The notes beneath the pieces were generated by a model. That model had not been told where the DNA came from. It saw only the letters and a list, made by a program, of their open reading frames with translations, and did no database searches. 64,000 nucleotides of DNA. Origin: Methylobacterium sp. C25 (lineage in GTDB: Bacteria; Pseudomonadota; Alphaproteobacteria; Rhizobiales; Beijerinckiaceae). Shown here one piece after another: positions 18,194 to 26,093 of the stretch (the stretch's first letter is position 1; the number at the start of each line of letters is the position of its first letter). The DNA lies in assembly GCF_021352225.1 (NCBI RefSeq), contig NZ_JAAUVI010000003.1, positions 372,001-436,000 on the forward strand, in the 5' to 3' direction. The position numbers and the translations under genes were made by a program.

Positions 18194-19315
18194 GTGCCTG
18201 CTGCCTTCGAGTCCGGTGAAACCTCGGTCCTCGTGCTGCAGGGAGGCGGTGCGCTCGGCTCCTATCAAGCCGGTGTCTACGAGGGCCTGGTCGAAGGCGG
18301 CATAGGGCTCGACTGGGTCGCCGGCATCTCGATCGGCGCGATCAACGCGGCGCTCATCGCCGGCAATGCGCCGGAGCACCGGGTCGAGCGGATCCGGCAG
18401 TTCTGGGACCAGGTCTCGTCGAACCTCACCGCCAACCCCTGGTTTCCCGGCGAGAGGGCGCGCATCGCCTTCAATGAGGCCTCGGCCAACCTCGTCGCGA
18501 CCTTCGGCGTCCCAGGCTTCTTCACGCCGCGTGTCCCGCCGGCCCAGTTCTACCCGGAGGGCGCGCCGGAGGCACTGAGCCTCTACGACACATCCGCCCT
18601 CAAGGGCACGCTCGAACGGCTCGTCGACTTCGACCGCATCAACCACGGCGACGTCCGTCTCAGCGTCGGCGCGGTCAACGTGCGCAGCGGCAATTTCGTG
18701 TATTTCGACAGTCGCCGTGACCGGATCATCCCCGAGCACGTCATGGCGTCCGGCGCGCTGCCGCCCGGCTTCCCGCCGGTCGAGATCGAGGGCGAATCCT
18801 ACTGGGACGGCGGCCTCGTCTCGAATACCCCGCTCGACTATGTGCTGGAACGCGAGCGCCAGCGCGACCTCGTGGTCTTCCAGGTCGACCTCTTCGCCGC
18901 GCACGGGCCGATGCCGCGTTCGCTGGTGCAGGCGGCCGAGCGCGAGAAGGACATCCGCTATTCGAGCCGCACCCGGCTCAACACGGACAAGAACATCGAG
19001 ATCCGCAAGGCGAAGCTCGCCTTCCGCAACCTCATCGACAAACTGCCGCCCGAACTCGCGCAGGATCCCGACGTCGGCTTCCTGCGCCAGGTCAGCCACG
19101 CGAATTACCTGACCGTGATGCAGCTGATCTACCGGCGCCAATCCTACGAGGGCAACTCGAAGGACTACGAGTTCTCGCGCGCCACCATGCTCGACCATTG
19201 GGCGGCCGGCCGCAACGACGTCCGGCGTTCGCTGCGCCACACCAAATGGCGCGAGCGCCGCTTCACCGACGACGGCGTCGCCGTGTTCGATCTCACGCGG
19301 GATGCGCGCGACTAA
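18194..19315 (+). CDS. Patatin-like phospholipase with DUF3734-type C-terminus
   Basis: A 373-residue hydrolase from a GTG start with a GAGGA ribosome-binding site. It has the patatin glycine-rich oxyanion loop (LQGGGALGSYQAGV), the nucleophile motif GISIG near residue 43, and the Asp of the Ser-Asp dyad in YWDGGLVSNTP. The C-terminal third (about 220-373; KDIRYSSRTR and NYLTVMQLIYR) resembles DUF3734. It leads an operon with acetoacetate decarboxylase and 3-hydroxybutyrate dehydrogenase. That context suggests a role in polyhydroxybutyrate or lipid turnover, but the substrate cannot be told from sequence. Confidence 0.88.
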   Translation: MPAAFESGETSVLVLQGGGALGSYQAGVYEGLVEGGIGLDWVAGISIGAINAALIAGNAPEHRVERIRQFWDQVSSNLTANPWFPGERARIAFNEASANLVATFGVPGFFTPRVPPAQFYPEGAPEALSLYDTSALKGTLERLVDFDRINHGDVRLSVGAVNVRSGNFVYFDSRRDRIIPEHVMASGALPPGFPPVEIEGESYWDGGLVSNTPLDYVLERERQRDLVVFQVDLFAAHGPMPRSLVQAAEREKDIRYSSRTRLNTDKNIEIRKAKLAFRNLIDKLPPELAQDPDVGFLRQVSHANYLTVMQLIYRRQSYEGNSKDYEFSRATMLDHWAAGRNDVRRSLRHTKWRERRFTDDGVAVFDLTRDARD

Positions 19316-19349
19316 CCCAACCCTGTCCCGATCAGCCGGAGCCGAGGCC

Positions 19350-20093
19350 ATGAAGCGCGAAGAGATCCTGACCCAGCCCTCGATGCCGGTGTTCAGTCCG
19401 AGCTATCCGCGCGGACCCTACCGGTTCGTTCGCCGCGAATACCTGATCATCAACTACGAGACCGACCGCGATGCCCTGCGCCGCGCCCTGCCGGAGCCGC
19501 TGGAGCCGCACCCGGACAACCTCGTCTTCTACGAGTGGATGAAGATGCCCGACTCCTCGGGCTTCGGCGACTACCAGGAGAGCGGCCAGGCGGCCCACGC
19601 CTTCTACAACGGCGAGCCCTGCAACTTCTCGATCCAGATGTATCTCGACGACGAGCCGCCAATCACGGCCGGCCGCGAGATCTGGGGTTTCCCGAAGAAG
19701 TGGGGCCAGCCGCGCCTCGACCTGCGCAAGGACACCCTGACCGGCACGCTCTATTACGACGAGGAGCGCGTTGCGATGGGCACCATGACCTACAAGCACA
19801 AGAGCCTGAACGGCGACCTCCCCAAGGTGCAGGAGGGCCTGAAGAAGCTCAACGTGAATCTCAAGCTCCTGCCCGACGTCGACGGGAGCCCGAAGGTCGC
19901 CCAGCTCGTCGGCTATCGCCTGGAGGACATTACCGTCCATGGCGCCTGGGACGGCGAGGGCCGCCTCGACCTGATCCCGCACGTGAATTGCCGCGTCGCC
20001 GATCTGCCGGTGAAGCGCCTCGTCGGCGCCCGCCATATGATCGTCGACTTCACGCTGCCCTTCGGGCAGGTGCTGCACGACTATCTCGCCTGA
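19350..20093 (+). CDS. adc: Acetoacetate decarboxylase
   Basis: A 247-residue protein of the usual Adc length. The Schiff-base lysine and its neighbour lie in GREIWGFPKKWGQP. Other family blocks are FYEWMKMPDSSGFGDY and CNFSIQMYLDDEPPI. The enzyme converts acetoacetate to acetone and carbon dioxide. It lies 34 bases after the patatin and 20 bases before bdhA, so the three genes form one operon. Next to hydroxybutyrate dehydrogenase, which makes acetoacetate, it would drain the ketone-body pool. Confidence 0.92.
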   Translation: MKREEILTQPSMPVFSPSYPRGPYRFVRREYLIINYETDRDALRRALPEPLEPHPDNLVFYEWMKMPDSSGFGDYQESGQAAHAFYNGEPCNFSIQMYLDDEPPITAGREIWGFPKKWGQPRLDLRKDTLTGTLYYDEERVAMGTMTYKHKSLNGDLPKVQEGLKKLNVNLKLLPDVDGSPKVAQLVGYRLEDITVHGAWDGEGRLDLIPHVNCRVADLPVKRLVGARHMIVDFTLPFGQVLHDYLA

Positions 20094-20113
20094 ATACGAC
20101 CCGGGAGATCCCC

Positions 20114-20899
20114 ATGACCCTGAAATCCAAGGTAGCCGTCGTCACCGGCTCGACGAGCGGCATCGGGCTCGCCATCGCCAAGGGCTTCGCGGCCGAAGGC
20201 GCCCACGTCGTCATCAACGGCTTCGGCAAGCCCGAGGATATCGAGCGCGAGCGCGCCGGGATCGAGAGCGAGCACGGCGTGAAGGCGCTCTATTCCCCGG
20301 CCGACATGACCAAGCCTGAGGACATCGCAGGCATGATCAAGCTCGCCGAAGCCGAACTCGGCGGAGTCGACGTGCTGGTGAACAATGCCGGCATCCAGTT
20401 CGTCTCGCCGATCGAGGACTTCCCGCCGGAGAAGTGGCAGCAGATCATCGCGATCAACCTGTCCTCGGCCTTTTACGCCATGCATCATGCGATCCCGCTG
20501 ATGAAAGCGAAGAAGTGGGGCCGCATCATCAACACGGCCTCGGCGCATTCGCTGGTCGCCTCACCGTTCAAGTCGGCCTATGTCGCTGCCAAGCACGGCA
20601 TCGCCGGACTGACCAAGACCGCGGCGCTCGAGACGGCGACCGCCGGCATCACCGTGAATTGCATCTCGCCCGGCTACGTCTGGACCCCGCTCGTCGAGAG
20701 CCAGATCCCGGACACGATGAAGGCACGCGGGCTCACCAAGGAACAGGTCATCAACGACGTGCTGCTCCACGCCCAGCCGACCAAGCAGTTCGTCACGGTC
20801 GATCAGGTCGCGGCGCTCGCGGTGTTCCTGTGCTCGGACGCGGCGAGCCAGATCACCGGCGCCAACATCTCCGTAGACGGCGGCTGGACCGCGCAGTAG
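20114..20899 (+). CDS. bdhA: 3-hydroxybutyrate dehydrogenase
   Basis: A 261-residue short-chain dehydrogenase with the NAD-binding TGSTSGIG motif (residues 11-18), NNAG, the active-site Ser in NTASAHSLVASP and YVAAK. The AHSLVASPFKSAY and HAQPTKQFVTVDQVA blocks are characteristic of bacterial D-3-hydroxybutyrate dehydrogenases, which interconvert 3-hydroxybutyrate and acetoacetate with NAD. It is the last gene of the patatin-adc-bdhA operon. Confidence 0.93.
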   Translation: MTLKSKVAVVTGSTSGIGLAIAKGFAAEGAHVVINGFGKPEDIERERAGIESEHGVKALYSPADMTKPEDIAGMIKLAEAELGGVDVLVNNAGIQFVSPIEDFPPEKWQQIIAINLSSAFYAMHHAIPLMKAKKWGRIINTASAHSLVASPFKSAYVAAKHGIAGLTKTAALETATAGITVNCISPGYVWTPLVESQIPDTMKARGLTKEQVINDVLLHAQPTKQFVTVDQVAALAVFLCSDAASQITGANISVDGGWTAQ

Positions 20900-20962
20900 C
20901 CCAGCGGAGATCGACGTCTCGGCAAAGGCTCCCGGGCCGGCCGCGAGCTGCTCTCACAAATG

Positions 20963-20988
20963 AAAACGGCGGGGCTCTCGCCCCGCCG
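20963..20988 (-). terminator. Terminator between converging genes
   Basis: Perfect 9-bp arms, 20967-20975 and 20980-20988, with a TCTC loop. In the minus direction the stem runs into TTTT (20966-20963), so it fits termination of the small exported protein gene ending at 21012. It may also stop bdhA transcription from the other side. Confidence 0.8.
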
Positions 20989-21011
20989 CTTGTCCAACAG
21001 TATCGATGCGA

Positions 21012-21218
21012 TCAGGCGGCCGGACCGCCTGCAGTCGTTCCATATTGCGGGAACTCGCGCTCCGGCTGGGAAGCATTGCCGCCCTTGGCGGAGCTGTCGA
21101 TCGCACGCTGCTGCCAGGATGGCTGCGATTGATCGTGGCGGCCCTGAGCAAAGGCAGTGGCGGGAGCGCTCAAGGCCAGAGCGAGAGCTGCGGCAGCTGC
21201 AAAAACACGAGTATTCAT
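21012..21218 (-). CDS. Small exported protein, unknown function
   Basis: A 68-residue product with a clear Sec signal peptide (MNTRVFAAAAALALALSA, cut after TAFAQ). The mature part, about 43 residues, is polar, with Gln/Ser/Gly and the ending FPQYGTTAGGPAA, and has no cysteine. No family is recognised. The ATG is chosen because the signal peptide starts there; the upstream frame is arginine-rich and noncoding in appearance. A terminator follows it. Confidence 0.6.
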   Translation of the reverse strand: MNTRVFAAAAALALALSAPATAFAQGRHDQSQPSWQQRAIDSSAKGGNASQPEREFPQYGTTAGGPAA

Positions 21219-21404
21219 CACGGAGTCCTCTTTGAAAGGCGCGGTCTCCGGCGTTCGTCGGCGGCCGTGTCTGCTTCGGTGACCCTGATATGAACCTCGC
21301 AGCGCGATCGCGTCGTGCGGTCGCGCACGCAACCATTCACGCAAAGCATGTGGGAAGCGGAAACGCTTTTGGCACATGAACTCAGCGCATCGGCTTAAGG
21401 CCGC

Positions 21405-21773
21405 CTACAGCTCTTCGGAATCGTATCGAGCCTGAGCCCCGGCGATCCGGTCGATGTGTTGAAACGCCCAGGTCCCGAGCGCCTCGACCGGCTCGGCCAG
21501 AGAATGCCCCATCGGCGTCAGCTCGTAATCGACCCGCGGCGGGATCGACGGCGTCACGGTTCGCGTGACGAGACCATCCCTCTCGAGGTTGCGCAGCGTC
21601 AGGGTCAGCATCCGCTGCGAGATCCCGTCGATGCCGCGCTTGAGTTCGCTGAACCTCATTGTCCTGCTACGCAAGGACATGATGATGAGCACACTCCATT
21701 TATCGCCGATCCGCGACAGGACTTGCGATATCTTGAGGCAATTCTCTGTACGATGAGGAACAGGGTCAGTCAC
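21405..21773 (-). CDS. HxlR family transcriptional regulator
   Basis: A 122-residue winged-helix regulator from a GTG start. It has the HxlR pattern: [35 protein letters not shown] followed by the wing and [10 protein letters not shown]. One cysteine (Cys12) lies near the N-terminus, where some HxlR proteins sense electrophiles or redox stress. It is divergent from the azoreductase gene 93 bases away, so it probably represses that gene and itself. Confidence 0.92.
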   Translation of the reverse strand: MTDPVPHRTENCLKISQVLSRIGDKWSVLIIMSLRSRTMRFSELKRGIDGISQRMLTLTLRNLERDGLVTRTVTPSIPPRVDYELTPMGHSLAEPVEALGTWAFQHIDRIAGAQARYDSEEL

Positions 21774-21834
21774 ACTCGTGTAACCTCGGTATCATTTGTG
21801 TGCGTTCTTGCGCAGCTGGGGCGGTTCATATCAG

Positions 21835-21868
21835 ATATCGGTCACCAAAGAGAACCAGGTACCGATAT
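21835..21868. promoter_or_regulatory. Inverted repeat in the hxlR-azoR intergenic region
   Basis: ATATCGGT (21835-21842) and ACCGATAT (21861-21868) form a perfect 8-bp inverted repeat with an 18-base spacer. The right arm overlaps the azoR start codon. A second short palindrome, ATATC-A-GATAT, lies at 21828-21838 and shares bases with the left arm. Position and symmetry fit an operator for the divergently encoded HxlR regulator. Confidence 0.5.
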
Positions 21869-22478
21869 GAAACTCCTCCACATCGATAGCAGCATCCTCG
21901 GCGCCGGCTCCGTCTCGCGGGAGCTTTCTGCCCTGGTCGTTGCCCGGCTGACGAGAGACGCTCAGGCCGAACTCACCTATCGCGACCTCGCCGTCGACGA
22001 CCTGCCGCATCTCGCGCCGGCAACCTTGCCAGGCGCACACCCACTCTCGGCGATGGCCGGGCCCCTCGAAGGCCCCGCGCAGGCCACCCGCGCGACGAGC
22101 GACCGGATTCTCGAGGAGTTCCTCGCGGCCGACACCGTGGTGATTGGCGTGCCGATGTACAATTTCACGATCCCGTCCCAGCTGAAGGCCTGGATCGACA
22201 GGATCGTGGTGCCGGGCAAAACCTTCCGCTACGGCGAGGCAGGAGCCGAAGGCCTCGCCACCGGCAAGCGTGTGATCGTGGCGCTGGCGCGCGGCGCCGT
22301 CTTCGGCCCGGACCGCGCATCGGCAGAGCATGCCGAGAGCTATCTTCGCACCGTACTCGGCTTCATCGGCATCACCGATCTCGAATTCGTCCTGGCCGAA
22401 GGTCTCGCAGCCGGGGAGCCGAGCAAAGCCAAGGGCGTCGCCGCCGCGCGCGACGCCATCGGGCAGCTCGCCGCCTGA
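21867..22478 (+). CDS. azoR: FMN-dependent NADH:quinone reductase / azoreductase
   Basis: A 203-residue flavodoxin-fold protein. The phosphate-binding segment is [46 protein letters not shown] contacts FMN, and the [15 protein letters not shown] loop is typical of AzoR. These cytoplasmic enzymes reduce quinones and azo compounds and protect against electrophile stress. Divergence from an HxlR regulator is a common arrangement for quinone or aldehyde sensing. Confidence 0.93.
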   Translation: MKLLHIDSSILGAGSVSRELSALVVARLTRDAQAELTYRDLAVDDLPHLAPATLPGAHPLSAMAGPLEGPAQATRATSDRILEEFLAADTVVIGVPMYNFTIPSQLKAWIDRIVVPGKTFRYGEAGAEGLATGKRVIVALARGAVFGPDRASAEHAESYLRTVLGFIGITDLEFVLAEGLAAGEPSKAKGVAAARDAIGQLAA

Positions 22479-22499
22479 GCGGCGACGCGCAGAGCCGGC

Positions 22500-23384
22500 T
22501 CAGTTCGTCGGCTCGCCCGCGGCCACCTTCGCGGTCCAGTCATCGAAGGCGATCACGGTCTGGCGCTGCTCGCCGAGACCGTCGATGCGCAGCACCATCT
22601 CGTCGCCGGACTTGAGATAGCGCGGCGGTTTCTTGCCGAGGCCGACACCCGGCGGGGTGCCCGTGGTGATGACGTCGCCCGGCTCCAGCATCATGAAGTG
22701 CGAGACGTAGGCGACGAGTTGCGCCACGTCGAAGATCATCGTCGCAGTCGAGCCGGTCTGCATGCGGGTGCCGTTGAGGTCGAGGCTCATCGACAGCTTC
22801 TTCAGGTTCGGGATCTCGTCGAGCGTGACGAGCCACGGCCCCAGCGGCCCGAAGGTCGGGCAGCCCTTGCCCTTGGTCCAGGTGCCGCCACGCTCCATCT
22901 GGAATTCGCGCTCCGACACGTCGTTCATGATGCAAGCGCCGGCCACGTAATCGAGCGCCTCGTTGGCGTGGACGTAGCTCGCCCGCGCGCCGATCACCAC
23001 GGCCAGCTCGATCTCCCAATCGGTCTTGGCCGAGCCCTTCGGCAGGATGACGGGATCGTTCGGCCCGGACAGGCAGGACGGCGCCTTGTTGAACAGGATC
23101 GGCTCGGCAGGAACCGCCGCGCCGGTCTCGGCAGCGTGGTCCGAGAAATTCAGGCCGATCGCCACAACGTTGCGCGTGCCGCCGACGCAGGGCCCGAGAC
23201 GGGTGCCGGCCGGTAGGACGGGCAGCGTCAGCGGGTCGATCATCCGCAGCCGGTCGAGCGCCTGCCGTGACAGGCACGGCCCGGCGATGTCGCGCACCGA
23301 TCCAGAGAGATCGCGGAGCTTGCCCGTGGAATCGACGAGGCCGGGTTTCTCGTCGCCGGCGGTCCCGTGACGGATCAGCTTCAT
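22500..23384 (-). CDS. Fumarylacetoacetate hydrolase family protein
   Basis: A 294-residue enzyme with the FAH C-terminal fold. The metal ligands are visible in DWEIELAVVIG (two Glu) and CIMNDVSERE (Asp). GLNFSDHAAETG, GGTWTKGKGCPTFGPLGPWL and GDVITTGTPPGVGLG are hallmarks of the subgroup often named ureidoglycolate lyase or 2,4-diketo-3-deoxy-sugar acid hydrolase. The true substrate cannot be assigned. The ATG at 23384 begins the conserved domain; the longer frame is rejected. It is divergent from the FadL-like gene. Confidence 0.88.
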   Translation of the reverse strand: MKLIRHGTAGDEKPGLVDSTGKLRDLSGSVRDIAGPCLSRQALDRLRMIDPLTLPVLPAGTRLGPCVGGTRNVVAIGLNFSDHAAETGAAVPAEPILFNKAPSCLSGPNDPVILPKGSAKTDWEIELAVVIGARASYVHANEALDYVAGACIMNDVSEREFQMERGGTWTKGKGCPTFGPLGPWLVTLDEIPNLKKLSMSLDLNGTRMQTGSTATMIFDVAQLVAYVSHFMMLEPGDVITTGTPPGVGLGKKPPRYLKSGDEMVLRIDGLGEQRQTVIAFDDWTAKVAAGEPTN

Positions 23385-23562
23385 CGCAGCATTCCCCCCA
23401 AGACGATCGAATCGGCGCGACCATGGCCGGCGCCCCGAAACGGTGCAAGCGCAGCCGCGCGTTGCGCGAGGGCAACATTGGCGTGGCGCGAGCGCCACAG
23501 ACCGGAATCAAAGTGCGCCGGGCAGGAATTTGCCGGGCCGGGCCTGCACAATATCGCGTGAA

Positions 23563-23576
23563 GTTTACATGTGAAC
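23563..23576. promoter_or_regulatory. Palindrome GTTnACATGTnAAC
   Basis: A 14-bp palindrome symmetrical except for one base pair position, centred on ACATGT. It lies in the AT-rich part of the region between the divergent FAH and FadL genes. It could be an operator for either gene; the regulator is unknown. Confidence 0.35.
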
Positions 23577-23636
23577 CAAATCTGAAAACCCTCTGCCGCC
23601 GAGAACTAAGCAAGAAGAGTGGCCGCATTCGTATGG

Positions 23637-23651
23637 TTAACGGAGAATTAA
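23637..23651 (+). promoter_or_regulatory. CtrA-type box upstream of the FadL-like porin
   Basis: TTAA (23637-23640), seven bases, TTAA (23648-23651): an exact match to the alphaproteobacterial CtrA consensus TTAA-N7-TTAA. It ends 132 bases before the fadL start. The genome is GC-rich, so an exact match is not expected often by chance. Confidence 0.55.
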
Positions 23652-23783
23652 TACTTCAAGGGCCTATGCTGCCCTAACGATTGATAAGCTTTGCGCAAAC
23701 CGGCATCGTCGTCGGCAAGGTGACAGCCCGGCCGGGGGACGGCGGGGATACGAGCACCATCGAAGCGGCTTGGGGACATAAAC

Positions 23784-25085
23784 ATGATCGGCAGGATTGG
23801 TCTGCTCGCTTTGGCGGGCGTCTCGGCTCTCGGCCTCGCCACGGGCGCGCAGGCAGGCGCCTTCGGGCTGCGCGAGCAGAGCGCAGAGGCACAGGGTGTC
23901 GGCTTCGCGGGTGCCGCCTCGGGCTCCGGCGGCGTCTCGTCGATGTTCTGGAACCCTGCCGTCATCACGATGCGGCCGGGCTGGGTGTCGGAGCAGAACC
24001 TCACCTATATCGGCCTGCACGCCAACATTAAGCCGCAGGTGGGCACGAACCCCGCCTTCCTCGGCTTGGGCGAATCCGGCGACATCGGCCAGGGCGCGGT
24101 CGTACCGTCGGGGGCGACCTCCTATCAGCTCAACGACAAGCTTTGGGTCGGTCTGCAGACGGGCGCGCCGTTCGGCCTGATCACCAACCCGAACAAAGTC
24201 TGGGCCGGTGAAGTCTATGGCCGCTCGTCGCGGATCTTCTCCCTCGCCTTCAACCCGGTCATTGCCTACAAGGTCAATGATTGGCTCTCGATCGCGGCCG
24301 GCCCGAACATCGAATACTTCAAGCTGACGCTGCGTCAGGCACTCCCGATCCCCGGCATCCTGCCTCAGAACTATCCCAGCGCGTTCCTGAAGGGTGATTC
24401 CTGGGGAGTCGGCTACACGGCCGGTGTCACCGTGACACCCTGGGACGGCACGGTCCTCGGCGTCGGCTACCGCTCCTCGGTGCATCACGACATCGACGGC
24501 AAGATCGGCCTTCCATTCGTCTTCGCCGGACAGGCCAAGGCCAACCTCAACACCCCCGACAAGGTCAGCGTCGGCCTGACCCAGGCGATCAATGCCCAGA
24601 CCCGGATCAATCTCGGCTTCGAGTGGGACAATTGGTCGAGGCTCGGCACCATTCCGATCATCGCGCCCGCCATCGGCGGCGTGATCACGACCCTGCCGCT
24701 GAACTTCAAGGACGGCTACACCTACTCGATCGGTGCCGAATACGATTGGTCGCCCGCACTCACCGTGCGCGCCGGCTTCTCCTACGAGGAAGTGCCGATC
24801 GACAACCAGAACCGCACCGTGCGCCTGCCCGACAACGACCGCTACACCGTCTCGGTGGGCGCGGGTTACCGCTGGAGCGACAAGCTGACGCTGAATGCGG
24901 CCTACTCGCACATCTTCCTCAACCGGAGCAGCATCCTCGCGGGTGCCGGCCAGAACTACAACGTCGGCAACATCGCCCTTGCCGCTCTGGTCGATGCGAG
25001 CGCCGACATCGTCTCGGTGGGCTTCCGCTACACGTTTGCCCCCCCTGCGGCCCCGATGCCGGCACCGATCGTGCGGAAGTACTGA
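23784..25085 (+). CDS. fadL: FadL/OmpP1 family outer-membrane transport protein
   Basis: A 433-residue outer-membrane beta-barrel with a signal peptide (cut after GAQA, about residue 24). The mature N-terminus AFGLREQSAEAQGVGFAGAA with the following SSMFWNPAVIT is the plug segment of the FadL family, which takes up long-chain fatty acids and other hydrophobic compounds. The C-terminus (FRYTFAPP followed by a short Pro-rich end) deviates slightly from the usual terminal aromatic. Monocistronic, with a strong terminator 37 bases after the stop and a CtrA box upstream. Confidence 0.9.
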   Translation: MIGRIGLLALAGVSALGLATGAQAGAFGLREQSAEAQGVGFAGAASGSGGVSSMFWNPAVITMRPGWVSEQNLTYIGLHANIKPQVGTNPAFLGLGESGDIGQGAVVPSGATSYQLNDKLWVGLQTGAPFGLITNPNKVWAGEVYGRSSRIFSLAFNPVIAYKVNDWLSIAAGPNIEYFKLTLRQALPIPGILPQNYPSAFLKGDSWGVGYTAGVTVTPWDGTVLGVGYRSSVHHDIDGKIGLPFVFAGQAKANLNTPDKVSVGLTQAINAQTRINLGFEWDNWSRLGTIPIIAPAIGGVITTLPLNFKDGYTYSIGAEYDWSPALTVRAGFSYEEVPIDNQNRTVRLPDNDRYTVSVGAGYRWSDKLTLNAAYSHIFLNRSSILAGAGQNYNVGNIALAALVDASADIVSVGFRYTFAPPAAPMPAPIVRKY

Positions 25086-25121
25086 ACGCCGCTCCGCCGA
25101 TCCACGGACGACGGATATTCC

Positions 25122-25155
25122 CGGCCCCGGACACAACTCCGGGGCCGAATTTTTT
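25122..25155 (+). terminator. Rho-independent terminator of fadL
   Basis: Perfect 10-bp arms, CGGCCCCGGA (25122-25131) and TCCGGGGCCG (25138-25147), with a six-base loop, followed by AA and six Ts (25150-25155). Confidence 0.93.
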
Positions 25156-25162
25156 GCTCAAT

Positions 25163-25194
25163 TTGACAACATGCTGTCATTACGACAATATAAT
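25163..25194 (+). promoter_or_regulatory. Promoter and probable MarR operator
   Basis: TTGACA at 25163-25168 is followed by AATATAAT at 25187-25194. The spacer is 18 bases to AATATA or 20 to TATAAT. A near-perfect 16-bp palindrome, TGACA-A-CATG-C-TGTCA (25164-25179), covers the -35 and spacer, and a second inverted repeat, CATTA (25178-25182) with TAATG (25191-25195), covers the -10. Bound MarR protein here would block RNA polymerase. The -10 ends only six bases before the marR ATG. Confidence 0.65.
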
Positions 25195-25200
25195 GCCATA

Positions 25201-25662
25201 ATGTCCAGCGGCCCTATCACCGAACTGATCCTCGAGAGCTTCCGGCTGAATGGCTGCCTGCTCGCAGCCGGGGATGCCTTGGTGAAGGACCTCGGGCTGA
25301 CCAGCGCGCGCTGGCAGGTGCTCGGGGCCGCCGCACTCGCCCCGGCGCCAGCGCCGGTGGCGCATCTCGCGAGGGACATGGGCCTGTCGCGCCAAAACGT
25401 GCAGCGGATCGCCAACGAGCTTGAAGCTGCCGGGCTGCTGACCTTCGCTCCGAACCCCAACCACCAGCGGGCGAAACTCGTTCTGCTGACCGAGTACGGC
25501 CGTGCCGTCTATGCCAAGGCCGCCGCCAGGCAGGCCCCTTGGGCGGCCACCCTGTCGAAGGGAGTGCCGGACGATGCCATTGAAGGGGCGACGAGCCTGC
25601 TGCGCAACCTGCGCCGCCGGCTGGAAGCCCAGCAGCCGACCCCGCGAAGGAGCCCCGCATGA
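25201..25662 (+). CDS. MarR family transcriptional regulator
   Basis: A 153-residue winged-helix protein with the MarR order: dimerisation helix (LILESFRLNGCLLAAGD), helix-turn-helix (VAHLARDMGLSRQNVQRIANELEAAGLL) and wing (PNPNHQRAKLVLLTEYGR). The ATG at 25201 has no ribosome-binding site and lies about where transcription should begin, so the mRNA may be leaderless. Its stop overlaps the start of the DUF1772 membrane protein gene (ATGA), so the two are coupled. Self-repression through the palindromes upstream is likely. Confidence 0.9.
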   Translation: MSSGPITELILESFRLNGCLLAAGDALVKDLGLTSARWQVLGAAALAPAPAPVAHLARDMGLSRQNVQRIANELEAAGLLTFAPNPNHQRAKLVLLTEYGRAVYAKAAARQAPWAATLSKGVPDDAIEGATSLLRNLRRRLEAQQPTPRRSPA

Positions 25663-26090
25663 TCCTCGGTCAGATGGCCTTCCTCGCTGCGGCTCTGTTC
25701 GCGGGCGCCGCCTTCTATGTCGGCGCCGTCGAGCAGCCGGCGCGGCTCTTCCTCGACGACCGCGCCCTGCTGAGCCAGTGGAAGCCGTCCTACAAACGGG
25801 CGACGGTCATGCAGGCCTCGCTCGTGGTCCTGAGCTTCGCCCTCGGCTTCACCGCCTGGATCCAGACGGACCGGCCCGGCTGGATCGTCGGAGCGCTGCT
25901 CATGCTCGCCAATCTGCCCGTCACCTTCCGGCTAATCCTGCCAGTCAACAAGCGGCTGATGGCAACCGACCCGACCGACGCGGGACCCGAGACACGCGCG
26001 CTGATCCTGCGCTGGGGATCGCTGCACGCGATCCGCACGGCACTCGGGCTTGCGGCGTCGATCGCCTACACGACGGCTGCGCTGACGTGA
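25659..26090 (+). CDS. DUF1772 family membrane protein
   Basis: A 143-residue protein with four predicted membrane helices. The pattern FAGAAFYVGAVEQPARL, WKPSYKRATVMQASL, LPVTFRLILPVNKRL and ILRWGSLHAIRTALG fits DUF1772, related to anthrone oxygenase-like proteins. Function is unknown. It overlaps the marR stop by four bases, so MarR probably controls it, perhaps in response to an aromatic or lipophilic compound. Confidence 0.82.
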   Translation: MILGQMAFLAAALFAGAAFYVGAVEQPARLFLDDRALLSQWKPSYKRATVMQASLVVLSFALGFTAWIQTDRPGWIVGALLMLANLPVTFRLILPVNKRLMATDPTDAGPETRALILRWGSLHAIRTALGLAASIAYTTAALT

Positions 26091-26093
26091 GCC

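Larger units (their letters stand above)
23385..23783. other. Intergenic region between the FAH gene and fadL
   Basis: 399 bases with no convincing gene. From about 23560 it is clearly AT-richer and contains a palindrome (23563-23576) and a perfect CtrA box (23637-23651), each listed separately. It probably holds the promoters of both divergent genes. Confidence 0.5.
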
